Shown: in pieces, positions 50,923 to 60,666 of the stretch
How positions within the stretch are numbered: the stretch's first letter is position 1
How the letters are laid out: the number at the start of each line of letters is the position of its first letter
DNA from: Uliginosibacterium sp.
GTDB lineage: Bacteria; Pseudomonadota; Gammaproteobacteria; Burkholderiales; Rhodocyclaceae
Assembly (NCBI GenBank): GCA_016718265.1
Contig: JADKDZ010000004.1
Location: 1 to 64,000, forward strand
DNA: 64,000 nt
Reading direction: 5' to 3'
The notes under the pieces: generated by a model
Told to the model about the DNA's origin: nothing
The model's input: the letters and a program-made list of their open reading frames with translations, nothing else
The model's database searches: none
Translations under genes and position numbers: made by a program

Positions 50923-51226
50923 TATGACAAAGGCGACAACCGCTCAGGCTGTGTTTCATTTCTGGCCATTAGTCATGCGGATGCGCTGAACCCGCTTTTC
51001 TCCTCTCGCGCAAGTACGCCAGAAGCCTGTGCTTCAAAGACCGCTTTGATTGTTGTTTCCGATTAGTGGCGCTTGACGAAGAGCGTGCTAACGGAATAGC
51101 CATTGGCGCTGTACGCCTTCTGTCGGCAAGGCATGAAATCGTTTTCAGCTTGTATGTAGAATTCGCCCGTCTTCGCATGCCGGGGTTGGCGATGCTGTCT
51201 CGGTCTAATGTCATTAAGAGGTGTCT
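50923..51226 (+). promoter_or_regulatory. Upstream region of the GH114 lipoprotein
   Basis: A 304-base gap with no convincing gene; AGAGG lies 7 bases before the ATG at 51227. No hairpin or operator stands out. Confidence 0.4.
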
Positions 51227-53065
51227 ATGAAGCCGAATGAGTTTCTGCCTTGCCGCAGATTGCCGTTGAATTTTCGCGATTTCGCTCGTGTTATTTTTGC
51301 TGGGATTGGGTGCATAACCCTTACGGCATTGTCTGCGTGCGGTGGCTCTGGAGGTGAAGGCGCCACGGGAGGAAGTTCCTCTTCGACCGCTACCGCGTCC
51401 AAGTCTCATGCGATGGCGGCAACCCAGATATGGCAGCCTAAAGCGACGGACAGATTCTATATTCAACTGCAAGGAACGGTGAGCTCGGCCGTGACAGCGG
51501 ATGTTTATGACATAGATTTGTTTGAAACGAGCGCCGCACAGATTGCGTCGTTGAAGCAGCAAGGCCGAAAAGTTGTCTGCTATTTCTCTGCCGGGAGCGG
51601 TGAGGATTGGCGCCCGGATTACGCTCAGTTTGCCAAGTCAGACTTTGGCAAGCCACTCGGCGACTGGCCGGGTGAGACCTGGATCGATGGGCGTTCAGCG
51701 AACGTCAGGTCAATCATGCTTGCTCGGCTGGATCTTGCACGCAGCAAGGGCTGCGATGGCGTTGATCCAGATCTTGTCGATGCTTTGACCAATGATACCG
51801 GGTTGGCCGTCACGCCTGAGTCTCAGCTCGACTACAACAAGTTCCTCGCGTCTTCTGCGCACGCAAGAGGCCTGGCGATCGGCCTCAAGAACAACATCAT
51901 CCAGCTGGCGGAACTGGCACCGTACTTCGACTTTGCGGTCAACGAGTCCTGTCATGTCTATAGCGAGTGCGAGGGCTACGCCGCGTTTACGTCTCAGAGC
52001 AAGCCGGTGCTGAACATCGAGTACGACGATTCAAAGAAGAAGTACCAGAACAACACAGCAGGGGCCTTTGACAAGCTTTGCGCCGACGCAAAGCAGAAGC
52101 GGTTCTTCACCGTCGTAATGCCATTGTTGCTGGACGGTACGTTCAAGAAGGAGTGCACGACCTCGGTTGCCGGGTCTTCTTCAAGTTCCAGTAGCGGGAA
52201 ACCGTCGTCGTCCTCGTCCAGCTCAAGTTCCAGTTCCCAGTTCCAGTTCCAGCTCCAGTTCAAGCTCCAGTTCAAGCTCCAGTTCAAGCTCAAGCTCAAG
52301 CTCAAGCGGGGGGGGCTCGACCTCAAGCGGCGGAGCGAGCGCCTGGAAGCCCGGGTTGAAGGATTCGTTTTACATCCAGCTCAGCGGCACTGTGTCGTCC
52401 AAGTCGGCGGCAACGATTTATGACATCGATTTGTTCGATGTTTCCGACGCACAGATAGCTGCGCTCAAGCAGCAGGGCCGTAAGGTGATCTGCTACTTCT
52501 CTGCGGGTAGCAGCGAGAACTGGAGGACCGACTTCGAAAATTCGTGGCAGCTGACAAAGGTCGCTCGCTCGATGGATGGGCGGGGGAGAAATGGCTCGAT
52601 ACGCGTTCGGCCAATGTTCGGGCGATCATGGCGGCGCGCATGGATCTGGCTGTGAAGAAGGGCTGTGACGGCGTAGATCCGGATAACGTGGATGGATACT
52701 CGAATGCCACGGGGTTTCCGTTAAGCGCGAACAGTCAGCTTGACTACAATCGCTTCCTGGCCTCGGCAGCACACGCCAGAGGCTTGGTTGTCGGGCTGAA
52801 GAACGACGTGGGGCAGTTGAATGCGCTCGCGAGTGACTTTGATTTTGCGGTCAACGAGCAGTGCAACGAGTACAGCGAGTGCGCGGGGTACTCGTCATTT
52901 GTGGCGCTTGGCAAGCCTGTGCTCAATATCGAGTACAAGCGCGCGTATCAGAAGAATACAAATGGTGCATTCAACAAAATGTGCGCCGCGACGAACGCGG
53001 CAGGCTTGTATAGCGTGGTGATGCCCCTCGCGCTGGACGGATCGTTCGTCAAGCGCTGCAAGTAG
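51227..53065 (+). CDS. Lipoprotein with two GH114 domains joined by poly-Ser (two frame breaks)
   Basis: The lipobox LSAC ends the signal, followed by a Gly/Ser stretch and a first GH114 domain (FYIQLQGTVSSAVTADVYDIDLFET, KVVCYFSAGSGEDWRPD, GCDGVDPDLVDA, NIEYDD), a poly-Ser linker of about 50 residues, then a second GH114 domain with the same motifs (VYDIDLFDV-like TIYDIDLFDV, KVICYFSAGSSENWRTD, GCDGVDPDNVDGYSN). GH114 enzymes cut alpha-1,4-polygalactosamine, as in PelA-like and fungal enzymes. Breaks at about 52250 in the linker (read as QFQFQLQFKLQ in the wrong frame) and at about 52545 in domain 2. The break in the Ser linker could be slippage. The protein should be anchored in the outer membrane and act on amino-sugar glycans. 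Confidence 0.85.
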
Positions 53066-53117
53066 TCGCATCACGGCTCCGGGGGCATTCGTCCCCGGAG
53101 CCTGTTTTCGTATGATG

Positions 53118-53535
53118 CAGGGGGGGGGGGCCCAGCGCCCCCGCCCCGCGGCCGGGATCGACAGACCGATTTGCCCCCCCCCGCCGCCCGCGCGCGTAGC
53201 CCCGGCCCGCAATTGAAGGCGTCCCCGGGGCGCGGACCCCGCGCCCCGGACGCCCCGCCCCCGCCGTAGGGATTGAGCGCCCCGACAAAATCCCCGCCCC
53301 CCCGCCCCCGCCAAAGGCGTTGTTGGCCCCCCCGGCGCCCCCGGTTTGCCCGACCCCCCCCCCCCCCGCCCCGTCCCCGAAACCGTTGTGGGGAGATATT
53401 CGCGCCCCAACCCCCGCGCCCGCCCCCCCCCCCCCCCGGGTTGGTAATGTCGATGTCCCGCCCCCCGCGCCCAGCCCCGCGCCCCGCCGGGGGCCGGCGC
53501 CCCCCACACGCCGGGGTGCGGCGATTCCGTCCGCG
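53118..53535. other. Anomalous C-homopolymer-rich stretch, probably corrupted sequence
   Basis: About 420 bases with roughly 80 to 85% GC and runs of G (12, beginning 53118) and of C up to 15 in length (about 53355 and 53431), unlike anything else here. Read on the minus strand it gives a Gly/Arg-rich open frame beginning in the 3' end of the CobA gene (GGGGGAGILSG and similar). Sparse A/T-containing islands (ATGTCGATGT, AAACCGTTG) look like remnants of normal sequence. The best explanation is no-signal bases called as G on one strand, or a low-quality contig join. It might also be a real Gly-rich coding repeat. Confidence 0.6.
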
Positions 53536-53544
53536 CGGCAGCCA

Positions 53545-54351
53545 CTATGTAGCGCTTTTCTGGCAGTAAGGTACATCTTGGTTCTGTGGATGTTCATGCC
53601 AAGCGAGTTTTTCGTGTAGCGCCACCGATTTTCCGATAATCAGAAGCGCGGGGGGCTTGATGTTTTCGCTGCGCACGATGCTTGGCAAGCTAGCAATGGT
53701 TCCGGTTAATGTCTGCTGATCGGGCAAGGAGGCCTTGCGTACGCAGGCGGCTGGCGTGTCTGGCGGCATGCCGTGAAGCATCAGTTGGCGGCTGATTTCC
53801 GGGAGCGAGGTCAGGCCCATGTAGATTACGAGCGTCTGGCCGCTGCGGGCGAGGGTCGGCCAGTCCAGGTTGCAGCTTTCATCCTTGAGGTGGCCGGTCA
53901 CGAAGAAGCAGGATTGCGCGTAGTCCCGGTGCGTCAGCGGGATGCCGGCGTACGCAGCCGCACCGGCGGCCGCCGTCACGCCCGGGACGACCTCGAAGGG
54001 GATTCCGGCGTCGACCAGGGCTTCCGCTTCTTCGCCGCCGCGGCCAAAGATGTAGGGGTCACCGCCTTTGAGTCGAACGACAGTCTTCCCTTCACGTGCC
54101 AGACTCACCAGAAGTCCGTTGATGTCTAGCTGGGGCAAGGCATGGTTTCCGGCTTTCTTGCCGACATAGATGCGCTGCGCTTCAGGATTCGCATGGGCCA
54201 GCACCGCGGCGCTGACGAGATTGTCGTAGACCACCGCCTCCGCGCTAGCGAGCAGCCGTGCTGCTTTGAGCGTCAAAAGCTCCGGGTCACCCGGTCCGCC
54301 GCCAACCAGATAGACCATGCCTGCGGGAGTTTTTTTCGGGGTACTGTTCAT
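53545..54351 (-). CDS. cobA: Uroporphyrinogen-III C-methyltransferase (SUMT)
   Basis: 268 residues. Motifs: VYLVGGGPGDPELLTLKA, AEAVVYDNLVS, YVGKKAGNH, TVVRLKGGDPYIFGRGGEEAEAL and PGVTAAAGAAAYAGIPLTHR, all of which are conserved in SUMT enzymes that make precorrin-2 for siroheme or cobalamin from uroporphyrinogen III with two SAM. No CysG dehydrogenase domain. The C-terminus (LHEKLAWHEHPQN) is normal, and the end lies near the anomalous C-rich stretch. Its stop is at 53545. Confidence 0.93.
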   Translation of the reverse strand: MNSTPKKTPAGMVYLVGGGPGDPELLTLKAARLLASAEAVVYDNLVSAAVLAHANPEAQRIYVGKKAGNHALPQLDINGLLVSLAREGKTVVRLKGGDPYIFGRGGEEAEALVDAGIPFEVVPGVTAAAGAAAYAGIPLTHRDYAQSCFFVTGHLKDESCNLDWPTLARSGQTLVIYMGLTSLPEISRQLMLHGMPPDTPAACVRKASLPDQQTLTGTIASLPSIVRSENIKPPALLIIGKSVALHEKLAWHEHPQNQDVPYCQKSAT

Positions 54352-54661
54352 TGTCGAGAGGGATTGGGTCGGGACAGGCTTGCAGTTTAACGTCGCACTC
54401 CTGCGGCGTGTTGGGGCGTTTCTTCCCGGCGCTTTTCCCTCCGAGTGTCTGGCAGAAGTGTTGCGTTCGCGCTGCCCCTGTATATCTAAGTGCTACTTTG
54501 TTGCGCTTTTGTTGTATCTGGCCATGACTGGTGGTAGCGTCCGCGGCTTGCTAGCAAGGCTGATGCATGCGGTGTTATGCTGCATTGCAACAATTTTGTA
54601 CCTTGAGCCTGATTTGGCGGTGGGGGTGCAAAGTCTTGGCGCCGTGATTTCGGGGATATAA
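54352..54661. other. Divergent intergenic region between cobA and kup
   Basis: 310 bases with no gene or recognisable RNA. It must carry the promoters of both genes. GGGGA lies 7 bases before the kup ATG. Confidence 0.45.
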
Positions 54662-56566
54662 ATGTCGCAACAGGTTTCACATTCGAGCGGGCAGGGTGGG
54701 CACACTTCCGACGGGCGAGTTGCCGCGCTGACGCTTGCCGCCATTGGTGTCGTGTACGGTGACATTGGAACCAGTCCGCTGTACACGATGAAAGAGATCT
54801 TTGGCAGCCACGGCGTGCCTGTCACGCACGACAACGTCTTGGGTATTCTGTCTCTGGTTTTCTGGTCCTTGATGTTGATCGTCTCGCTCAAGTACGTGGT
54901 CTTCATCATGCGAGCGGACAATCGTGGCGAAGGGGGCATCATGGCCCTGACCGCGCTGGCGCAGCGCGCCGTCAACTCCCCCCGGAAGATGCTGATCCTC
55001 ACGGTCCTTGGCATGTTTGGAGCCGCGCTGTTTTATGGGGATGGGGTGATTACGCCGGCCATGACGGTGCTGTCTGCTGTGGAGGGTCTGGAAGTTGCGA
55101 CGCCCGCACTCAAGCCTTTTGTCGTGCCCATTACCATCGTCGTTCTGGTCGGCTTGTTCTGGATGCAGAGCAAAGGCACTGCAAGTGTTGGCGCACTCTT
55201 CGGGCCCGTCATGGTGGTGTGGTTTCTCACCCTCGGCGGGCTGGGGGTGGCGCAACTCATTGCCCATCCGAGCATCCTCGCAGCGGTCAATCCCTGGTAT
55301 GCGCTCGAATTTTTCATCGAGCACAGGATCCACGGTTTTCTGACCCTCGGGTCGGTGGTCTTGGCCGTCACCGGGGGCGAGGCCTTGTATGCCGACATGG
55401 GGCACTTCGGGCGTCAGCCTATCAAGCGAGCGTGGTTCGGTCTGGTGCTGCCCTGTATCTTCCTGAATTATCTCGGACAAGGCGCCTTGATGCTTTCCGA
55501 TCCGGCAGCGGTGCGAAATCCGTTTTATCTGATGGCGCCTGACTGGGCGCTTTATCCCATGGTCGCGCTGTCTACCATGGCCTCCATCATTGCTTCGCAA
55601 GCCGTGATCTCGGGGGCGTTCTCTCTGACGCGTCAGGCAACTCAGCTTGGCTACTGTCCGCGTATTGCATACGTCCATACCTCGGCTAAGGAGATCGGCC
55701 AGATATATGTCCCTGCCGTGAATTGGGCCCTGCTGCTGGCGGTGATCGCGCTGGTGCTCGGCTTCCGATCTTCCAGCAATCTCGCCTCGGCCTACGGAAT
55801 CGCCGTCACCTTCACGATGATGATCGATACGATTCTGGCGTTTGTGGTCGTCCAGCATCTGTGGAGTTGGTCGCGCTGGAAGAGCGCCGCATTCCTGATC
55901 GGTTTCCTGATCGTCGACCTGTCGTTTGTATCTGCCTGTGCCGTCAAAATCCTGGATGGGGGCTGGTTCCCGCTGGTCCTCGGGGGCTGCGTGTTCACCC
56001 TGCTGGCCACCTGGAAGCGTGGGCGTAGTCTGCTCTCCGAGCGGACGCGGATGGAAACGATGCCGCTCGACCTGTTTCTCCAGTCGCTTCAGCATGCGCC
56101 GCCGCATCGTGTTGAGGGGCTTGGCGTATTCATGACCTCGAACCCTGATGGCGTGCCGCGCTCGCTCCTGCACAACCTCCTGCACAACAAAGTCTTGCAC
56201 GAACGCGTGGTCTTGCTCACGGTGCAAACCGAGGACGTGCCGCTGGTTCCCGATATCGACCGGATCGAGATCGAGCAGATGGACTACGGGTTCTATCGTG
56301 CCATCGTCCGTTATGGATTCAAGGACGAGCCGGACATCCCGGAAGCCCTCAAGATGCTCAACGAGAGCGGCAGAATGCACTTCCGGATGATGGAGACGAC
56401 CTTCTTCCTGGGTCGCGAGCGCCTGGTCCCCCACGTGAAGCCGGGCATGGCCATGTGGCGCGAGCGCCTGTTTTTCTTCATGTTCCGGAATGCCAGCAGC
56501 GCGGCTGACTTCTTCAAGATCCCGGCTAACCGCGTGGTTGAGTTTGGTACCCAGGTCGAGATTTGA
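54662..56566 (+). CDS. kup: Low-affinity potassium uptake protein Kup
   Basis: 634 residues, KUP/HAK/KT family. The signature GVVYGDIGTSPLYTMKEIF is at the N-terminus, GDGVITPAMTVLSAVEGLE and EALYADMGHFGRQPIKRAWF follow, and about 12 membrane helices are predicted before a cytoplasmic C-terminal domain (VERVVLLTVQ-like region, FFLGRERLVPH). It brings in potassium with protons. Clean frame, and its own unit. Antisense frames of 665 codons are shadows. Confidence 0.97.
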   Translation: MSQQVSHSSGQGGHTSDGRVAALTLAAIGVVYGDIGTSPLYTMKEIFGSHGVPVTHDNVLGILSLVFWSLMLIVSLKYVVFIMRADNRGEGGIMALTALAQRAVNSPRKMLILTVLGMFGAALFYGDGVITPAMTVLSAVEGLEVATPALKPFVVPITIVVLVGLFWMQSKGTASVGALFGPVMVVWFLTLGGLGVAQLIAHPSILAAVNPWYALEFFIEHRIHGFLTLGSVVLAVTGGEALYADMGHFGRQPIKRAWFGLVLPCIFLNYLGQGALMLSDPAAVRNPFYLMAPDWALYPMVALSTMASIIASQAVISGAFSLTRQATQLGYCPRIAYVHTSAKEIGQIYVPAVNWALLLAVIALVLGFRSSSNLASAYGIAVTFTMMIDTILAFVVVQHLWSWSRWKSAAFLIGFLIVDLSFVSACAVKILDGGWFPLVLGGCVFTLLATWKRGRSLLSERTRMETMPLDLFLQSLQHAPPHRVEGLGVFMTSNPDGVPRSLLHNLLHNKVLHERVVLLTVQTEDVPLVPDIDRIEIEQMDYGFYRAIVRYGFKDEPDIPEALKMLNESGRMHFRMMETTFFLGRERLVPHVKPGMAMWRERLFFFMFRNASSAADFFKIPANRVVEFGTQVEI

Positions 56567-56672
56567 GCCCGGGCGCCCCGATGCCTCGTGTGCAGGCGCT
56601 GCTTGCGCCGGCGGACAGGCTGGCGCATGCTGCCAGCCAGCTTTGAACCATCCCTGAGAGTCTGTTTTTGTC

Positions 56673-57953
56673 ATGCATACGATAGCGGTTGTTGGCCTGG
56701 GTTACGTCGGTTTGCCCCTGGCGGTTGAGTTCGGCAAGAAATATCGCACCCTTGGTTTTGATCTGTCGCAATCGAAGGTAGACGCCTATGCGCGCCACAT
56801 CGATCCGACCGGCGAGGTGCAGACGGCCGACTTTGAAGCGGCAATCGGTCTGAGCTGTTCGACGGACCCCGCCACACTGGCCGAGGCGGATTTCATCATT
56901 GTGGCGGTGCCGACGCCGGTGGATGACGCGCATCAGCCAGACTTCTCGCCGCTCGTCAAAAGCTCCGAGAGTGTGGGCAAGCATCTCAAGCGCGGCGCTA
57001 CGGTTGTTTTTGAATCGACGGTCTACCCTGGCGCGACGGAAGAGGTCTGCATCCCTGTTATCGAGCGCTATTCCGGTTTGAAGTGGAAGCAGGACTTCTT
57101 TGTGGGCTATAGCCCCGAGCGCATCAACCCAGGCGATCGGGAGCGCACGCTGACCCGGATTACCAAGATCGTGTCTGGCGATAGCCCGGAGACGCTTGAG
57201 CGCGTTGCCGCGGTGTACGGATCCGTCATCACCGCCGGCGTGTACCGTGCGAGCAGCATCAAGGTTGCCGAAGCGGCCAAAGTGATCGAGAACACCCAGC
57301 GAGACCTCAATATTGCCCTGATGAACGAGCTGGCCGTTATCTTCCACCGCCTGGGTATCGATACCCTGGAAGTGTTGCAGGCGGCGGGAACCAAATGGAA
57401 TTTTCTGCCGTTCCGACCAGGCCTGGTCGGCGGGCACTGCATTGGCGTAGATCCTTATTATCTGACCCACAAGGCCGAGATGCTGGGCTATCACCCCGAC
57501 GTCATTCTTGCTGGCCGACGCGTCAATGACGGCATGGGGAAATTCATCGCAGAGCAAACCGTCAAGCAGATGATTGCCGGCGACTTGCCGATCAAAGGGG
57601 CACAGGTCATCGTGCTGGGAATGACCTTCAAGGAAAACTGCCCGGATCTGCGTAATAGCAAGGTTATTGACGTCGTGCGCGAGTTGCAGAGCTACGGTGT
57701 CGAAGTCTTTGTGCACGATCCGATTGCTGATTCAGACGCTTGCGCGCACGAGTACGGCATCGGTCTGACGCCTTGGGAGGCATTGCCGCGGGCCGGGGCC
57801 ATCGTGGCGGCCGTATCACACCGCCAGTATGCCGAGTGGGGCGTCGAACGCCTGAGCGAGAAGCTTGCTCCCGGTGGCGTGTTTGTAGACGTCAAGAGCT
57901 CGCATGACCTCGCCGCGCTTGGCGCGCGGGGATTCAACACCTGGCGTTTATAG
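56673..57953 (+). CDS. tviB: UDP-N-acetylhexosamine 6-dehydrogenase (TviB/WbpA-like)
   Basis: 426 residues. NAD motif VVGLGYVGLPLAVEFG, VAVPTPVDDAHQPD, FESTVYPGATEEVC, KVAEAAKVIENTQRDLNIAL, and the catalytic Cys in GGHCIGVDPYYLTHKAE. The EAAKVIENTQRD and GHCIGVDPYYL forms distinguish the UDP-N-acetylgalactosamine/glucosamine dehydrogenases from UDP-glucose dehydrogenase. The enzyme makes UDP-N-acetyl-galactosaminuronate for surface polysaccharide. No other polysaccharide genes adjoin it. NnrDE follows after 25 bases. Confidence 0.92.
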   Translation: MHTIAVVGLGYVGLPLAVEFGKKYRTLGFDLSQSKVDAYARHIDPTGEVQTADFEAAIGLSCSTDPATLAEADFIIVAVPTPVDDAHQPDFSPLVKSSESVGKHLKRGATVVFESTVYPGATEEVCIPVIERYSGLKWKQDFFVGYSPERINPGDRERTLTRITKIVSGDSPETLERVAAVYGSVITAGVYRASSIKVAEAAKVIENTQRDLNIALMNELAVIFHRLGIDTLEVLQAAGTKWNFLPFRPGLVGGHCIGVDPYYLTHKAEMLGYHPDVILAGRRVNDGMGKFIAEQTVKQMIAGDLPIKGAQVIVLGMTFKENCPDLRNSKVIDVVRELQSYGVEVFVHDPIADSDACAHEYGIGLTPWEALPRAGAIVAAVSHRQYAEWGVERLSEKLAPGGVFVDVKSSHDLAALGARGFNTWRL

Positions 57954-57978
57954 AGCGCCTGGCTCGGGGAGAGGCTTG

Positions 57979-59460
57979 ATGGATTTTCCAGCGCATTCCC
58001 GAAGTATCTTGAGTACGCTCGCCGTCCGCGAGATCGAGCTTGCCAGTGCCGACGTCACGCCCTGCCTGATGGAGCGCGCAGGGTGTGCAGCGGCAGGCAT
58101 GGCCTTTGATCTGCTGGCGGGCCAGGAAGGCTGCGTACTGGTACTCGCAGGCCCGGGGAACAATGGGGGCGACGCCTACGTGGTGGCGCGCGAACTGTTG
58201 CAGCGCGGCGTCCGGATCGTGCTGGTCAGTCTCGCAGACCCCGACAGAATGCCACACGATGCCGCGCAGGCGCGCTCGGCCTGGCTCGCGGCTGGGGGGC
58301 AGATTTGTCGCGATTTCATCGGCAAGCAATGGGTGCTGGTCATTGACGGGATTTTCGGGATCGGCCTGACGCGCCCTGTTGAGGGTGTTTATGCTGAGTG
58401 GATTGATCGTGTCAATGCCATGCCTTGTCCCGTGCTTGCGCTCGATATCCCCTCCGGCCTGGACGCGGACACCGGCAGCGCCCCGGGGCCGGTGGTGACT
58501 GCCAGTCACACGGCAACATTCATTGCACTCAAACCTGGATTGATGACGCTGGACGGCCCTGACCATTGTGGTCGGATTCGCGTCTTCGACCTCGATCTGG
58601 CCGTGCCCGTCTCTGCAGGACGAGAAATTACGCCCGCGTGTTTTGCCGCGAACCTGAGACCGCGACGACGGAACGTGCACAAGGGGCATTTTGGTGCCGC
58701 AGGCGTCATTGGCGGCGCCAGCGGGATGACCGGAGCGGGCATGCTGGCCGCGCGGGCCGCCTTGCGGCTGGGGGCCGGCAAAGTGTTTCTCGGCTTGCTG
58801 GACGACCCCGGCTTCACGGTGGATCCGCTGTATCCGGAAATCATGATCCGCGCACCCGGCGACTTGCACCTGATGGCCGATGCCCTGGCTCTGGGTCCGG
58901 GTTTAGGCAGCAGCGACGCCGCGCTGCAGCACCTGCGGCGCGCGCTGACATTTTCGGGGCCGCTGGTGCTGGATGCAGATGCGCTCAATCTGATCGCGGA
59001 GCATGCAGCGCTGCAGACCCTTCTGGCGCAGCGTCAGCCTGCAACCGTGATCACGCCCCACCCCGCTGAAGCGGCCCGCTTGTTGCGTGCCTCCGTCGCC
59101 AGCGTACAGGCGGACAGGCTGGCGAGTGCCTGCGAGCTCGCGAGTCGTTTCCGGGTGGTCGCGGTGCTCAAAGGTTGTGGCTCTGTCGTGGTCACCCCGG
59201 ATCGGCAGTGGTTCATCAACACCAGTGGCAATGCAGGCATGGCTGCGGGCGGGATGGGAGATGTGCTGACAGGGCTGGTCCTCGCGCTGCTGGCACAGGG
59301 CTGGGAGCCCGGTCACGCGACGCTGGCGGCGGTTCATCTGCATGGCTGCGCAGCGGATCGCCTGGTGAGTCAGGGGCTGGGGCCGGTCGGCCTGGGGGCG
59401 GGCGAGACGATTGATGCCGCGCGCGCCGTCTTTAATCGCTGGCTTCACTGCAGGACCTGA
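57979..59460 (+). CDS. nnr: Bifunctional NAD(P)H-hydrate epimerase/dehydratase
   Basis: 493 residues. Domain 1 (about 1-210) is the YjeF_N epimerase with LVLAGPGNNGGDAYV and ALDIPSGLDADTG; domain 2 (about 220-490) is the ADP-dependent dehydratase with HKGHFGAAGVIGG, VITPHPAEAARLL, VLKGCGSVV and NAGMAAGGMGDVLTG. It repairs hydrated NADH and NADPH in the cytoplasm. I chose the ATG at 57979, where GAGAGG lies 4 bases upstream. The coupling to tviB is close but unrelated in function. Confidence 0.95.
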   Translation: MDFPAHSRSILSTLAVREIELASADVTPCLMERAGCAAAGMAFDLLAGQEGCVLVLAGPGNNGGDAYVVARELLQRGVRIVLVSLADPDRMPHDAAQARSAWLAAGGQICRDFIGKQWVLVIDGIFGIGLTRPVEGVYAEWIDRVNAMPCPVLALDIPSGLDADTGSAPGPVVTASHTATFIALKPGLMTLDGPDHCGRIRVFDLDLAVPVSAGREITPACFAANLRPRRRNVHKGHFGAAGVIGGASGMTGAGMLAARAALRLGAGKVFLGLLDDPGFTVDPLYPEIMIRAPGDLHLMADALALGPGLGSSDAALQHLRRALTFSGPLVLDADALNLIAEHAALQTLLAQRQPATVITPHPAEAARLLRASVASVQADRLASACELASRFRVVAVLKGCGSVVVTPDRQWFINTSGNAGMAAGGMGDVLTGLVLALLAQGWEPGHATLAAVHLHGCAADRLVSQGLGPVGLGAGETIDAARAVFNRWLHCRT

Positions 59461-59577
59461 AATTCTGCTTGCCCGGCACGTCCGCGTGCCAGCGCGTCAT
59501 CCGATAATGTCGCTCTGGCCGAGCCCGGGCGCAGCACCTTCGCTCGACGAAACTTCGACTGTATCCGGGCCTTCTCC

Positions 59578-60465
59578 GTGTTCACTGCCTCTTCGCCCCC
59601 CCACCCGTTTCGCGGTGTCCTGTACCTGGTAGTGGCACTGCTGCTGTTTGCGTGCCTGGATGTCACCATCAAGCACCTAGCGAGCCGCTATCCGGTGCCG
59701 CTTGTCGTCGCGGTGCGCTATATCGTTCATTTTTCACTGATGACGGCGGTGCTCGCGCCGCATGCCGGGATGAAGCTTGTGCAGACACAGCGGACCGGGC
59801 TGGTCTTGATCCGTGCTGCGTGTTTGCTGGTGGTCTCCCTCTTCATGACGCTTGCCTTGCAGCGCATGCCCGTCGCCGAGGCCACCTCGATCCAGTTTCT
59901 GGCGCCGATGCTGGTCGTCCTGCTTGCCAGGCCTGTGCTTGGCGAGAAAATCGGTTTTGCGCGCTGGGCCTCGGTCATTGCCGGATTTGGCGGGGTGCTG
60001 CTGATCGCCCGCCCGGGTGGCCAGGTTGACCCCATCGGGCTGGGCTTTGTCATGTGCTCCGTGACGGCTGGTGCTGCGTACCAACTGCTGTCACGCGTCC
60101 TGATCCGTACCGAGAGCCCGATTGCCATGCTGTTCCACTCTGCGCTGATGGGGTCACTATGTTTCGGGGCGCTCTTGCCTTGGTACTGGAGCGGCGTCTC
60201 GCCCTCCTGGGCCGAGATTGCGATGTTCCTGAGCCTGGGATTCACGGGCGGGCTCGGACATTTGCTGTTCACGATGGCGTACCGGGAGGCGCCTGCGTCG
60301 GTGCTGGCCCCGGTAAATTACCTGCAACTGTTGTGGGCTGGTTTGCTGGGCTGGCTCGTTTTTGCTCAGGTACCCGATCAGCTCGGCCTCGTCGGGATGG
60401 CGATTGTTGCGGCTTCTGGCGTGTTCATCGCGCTTCACTCGCGTGCCGGCAGCGACGCGGCGTGA
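59578..60465 (+). CDS. EamA/DMT-family transporter
   Basis: 295 residues with ten membrane helices and the two EamA repeats (FRGVLYLVVALLLFACLDVTIKHLASR ... AEATSIQFLAPMLVVLLARPVLGEKIG; and LGFVMCSVTAGAAYQLLSRVL ... APASVLAPVNYLQLLWAGLLGWLVFAQ). The ligand is unknown; family members export amino acids or metabolites. The start is a GTG at 59578. Confidence 0.85.
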   Translation: MFTASSPPHPFRGVLYLVVALLLFACLDVTIKHLASRYPVPLVVAVRYIVHFSLMTAVLAPHAGMKLVQTQRTGLVLIRAACLLVVSLFMTLALQRMPVAEATSIQFLAPMLVVLLARPVLGEKIGFARWASVIAGFGGVLLIARPGGQVDPIGLGFVMCSVTAGAAYQLLSRVLIRTESPIAMLFHSALMGSLCFGALLPWYWSGVSPSWAEIAMFLSLGFTGGLGHLLFTMAYREAPASVLAPVNYLQLLWAGLLGWLVFAQVPDQLGLVGMAIVAASGVFIALHSRAGSDAA

Positions 60466-60666
60466 ACGCGGTTACGCGCAGGGTGGCGAGAATGTCGTCC
60501 TTCGGCATACGTCGGGGTAATAGCAGACCGCGGCGTATCCTGGCGGGTGCGCGGCGGGGCTGCGCGCAAGCATCGCCGCGCTTGCGCACAGCCGTGTAGA
60601 ATTCGGCCACAGAAATGGCGACCTCAGCTTCCGCGCATGCGGGGATTTGAACCAGGAAACAAAGAC

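Noticed and set aside
50969..51562. 197-codon minus frame in the uvrB-GH114 gap
   Set aside because: It overlaps the GH114 lipoprotein N-terminus antisense and shows no resemblance to a known protein.
54677..56674. 665-codon open frame antisense to kup
   Set aside because: Shadow of a GC-rich conserved gene, with no family resemblance; the + frame is a perfect Kup.
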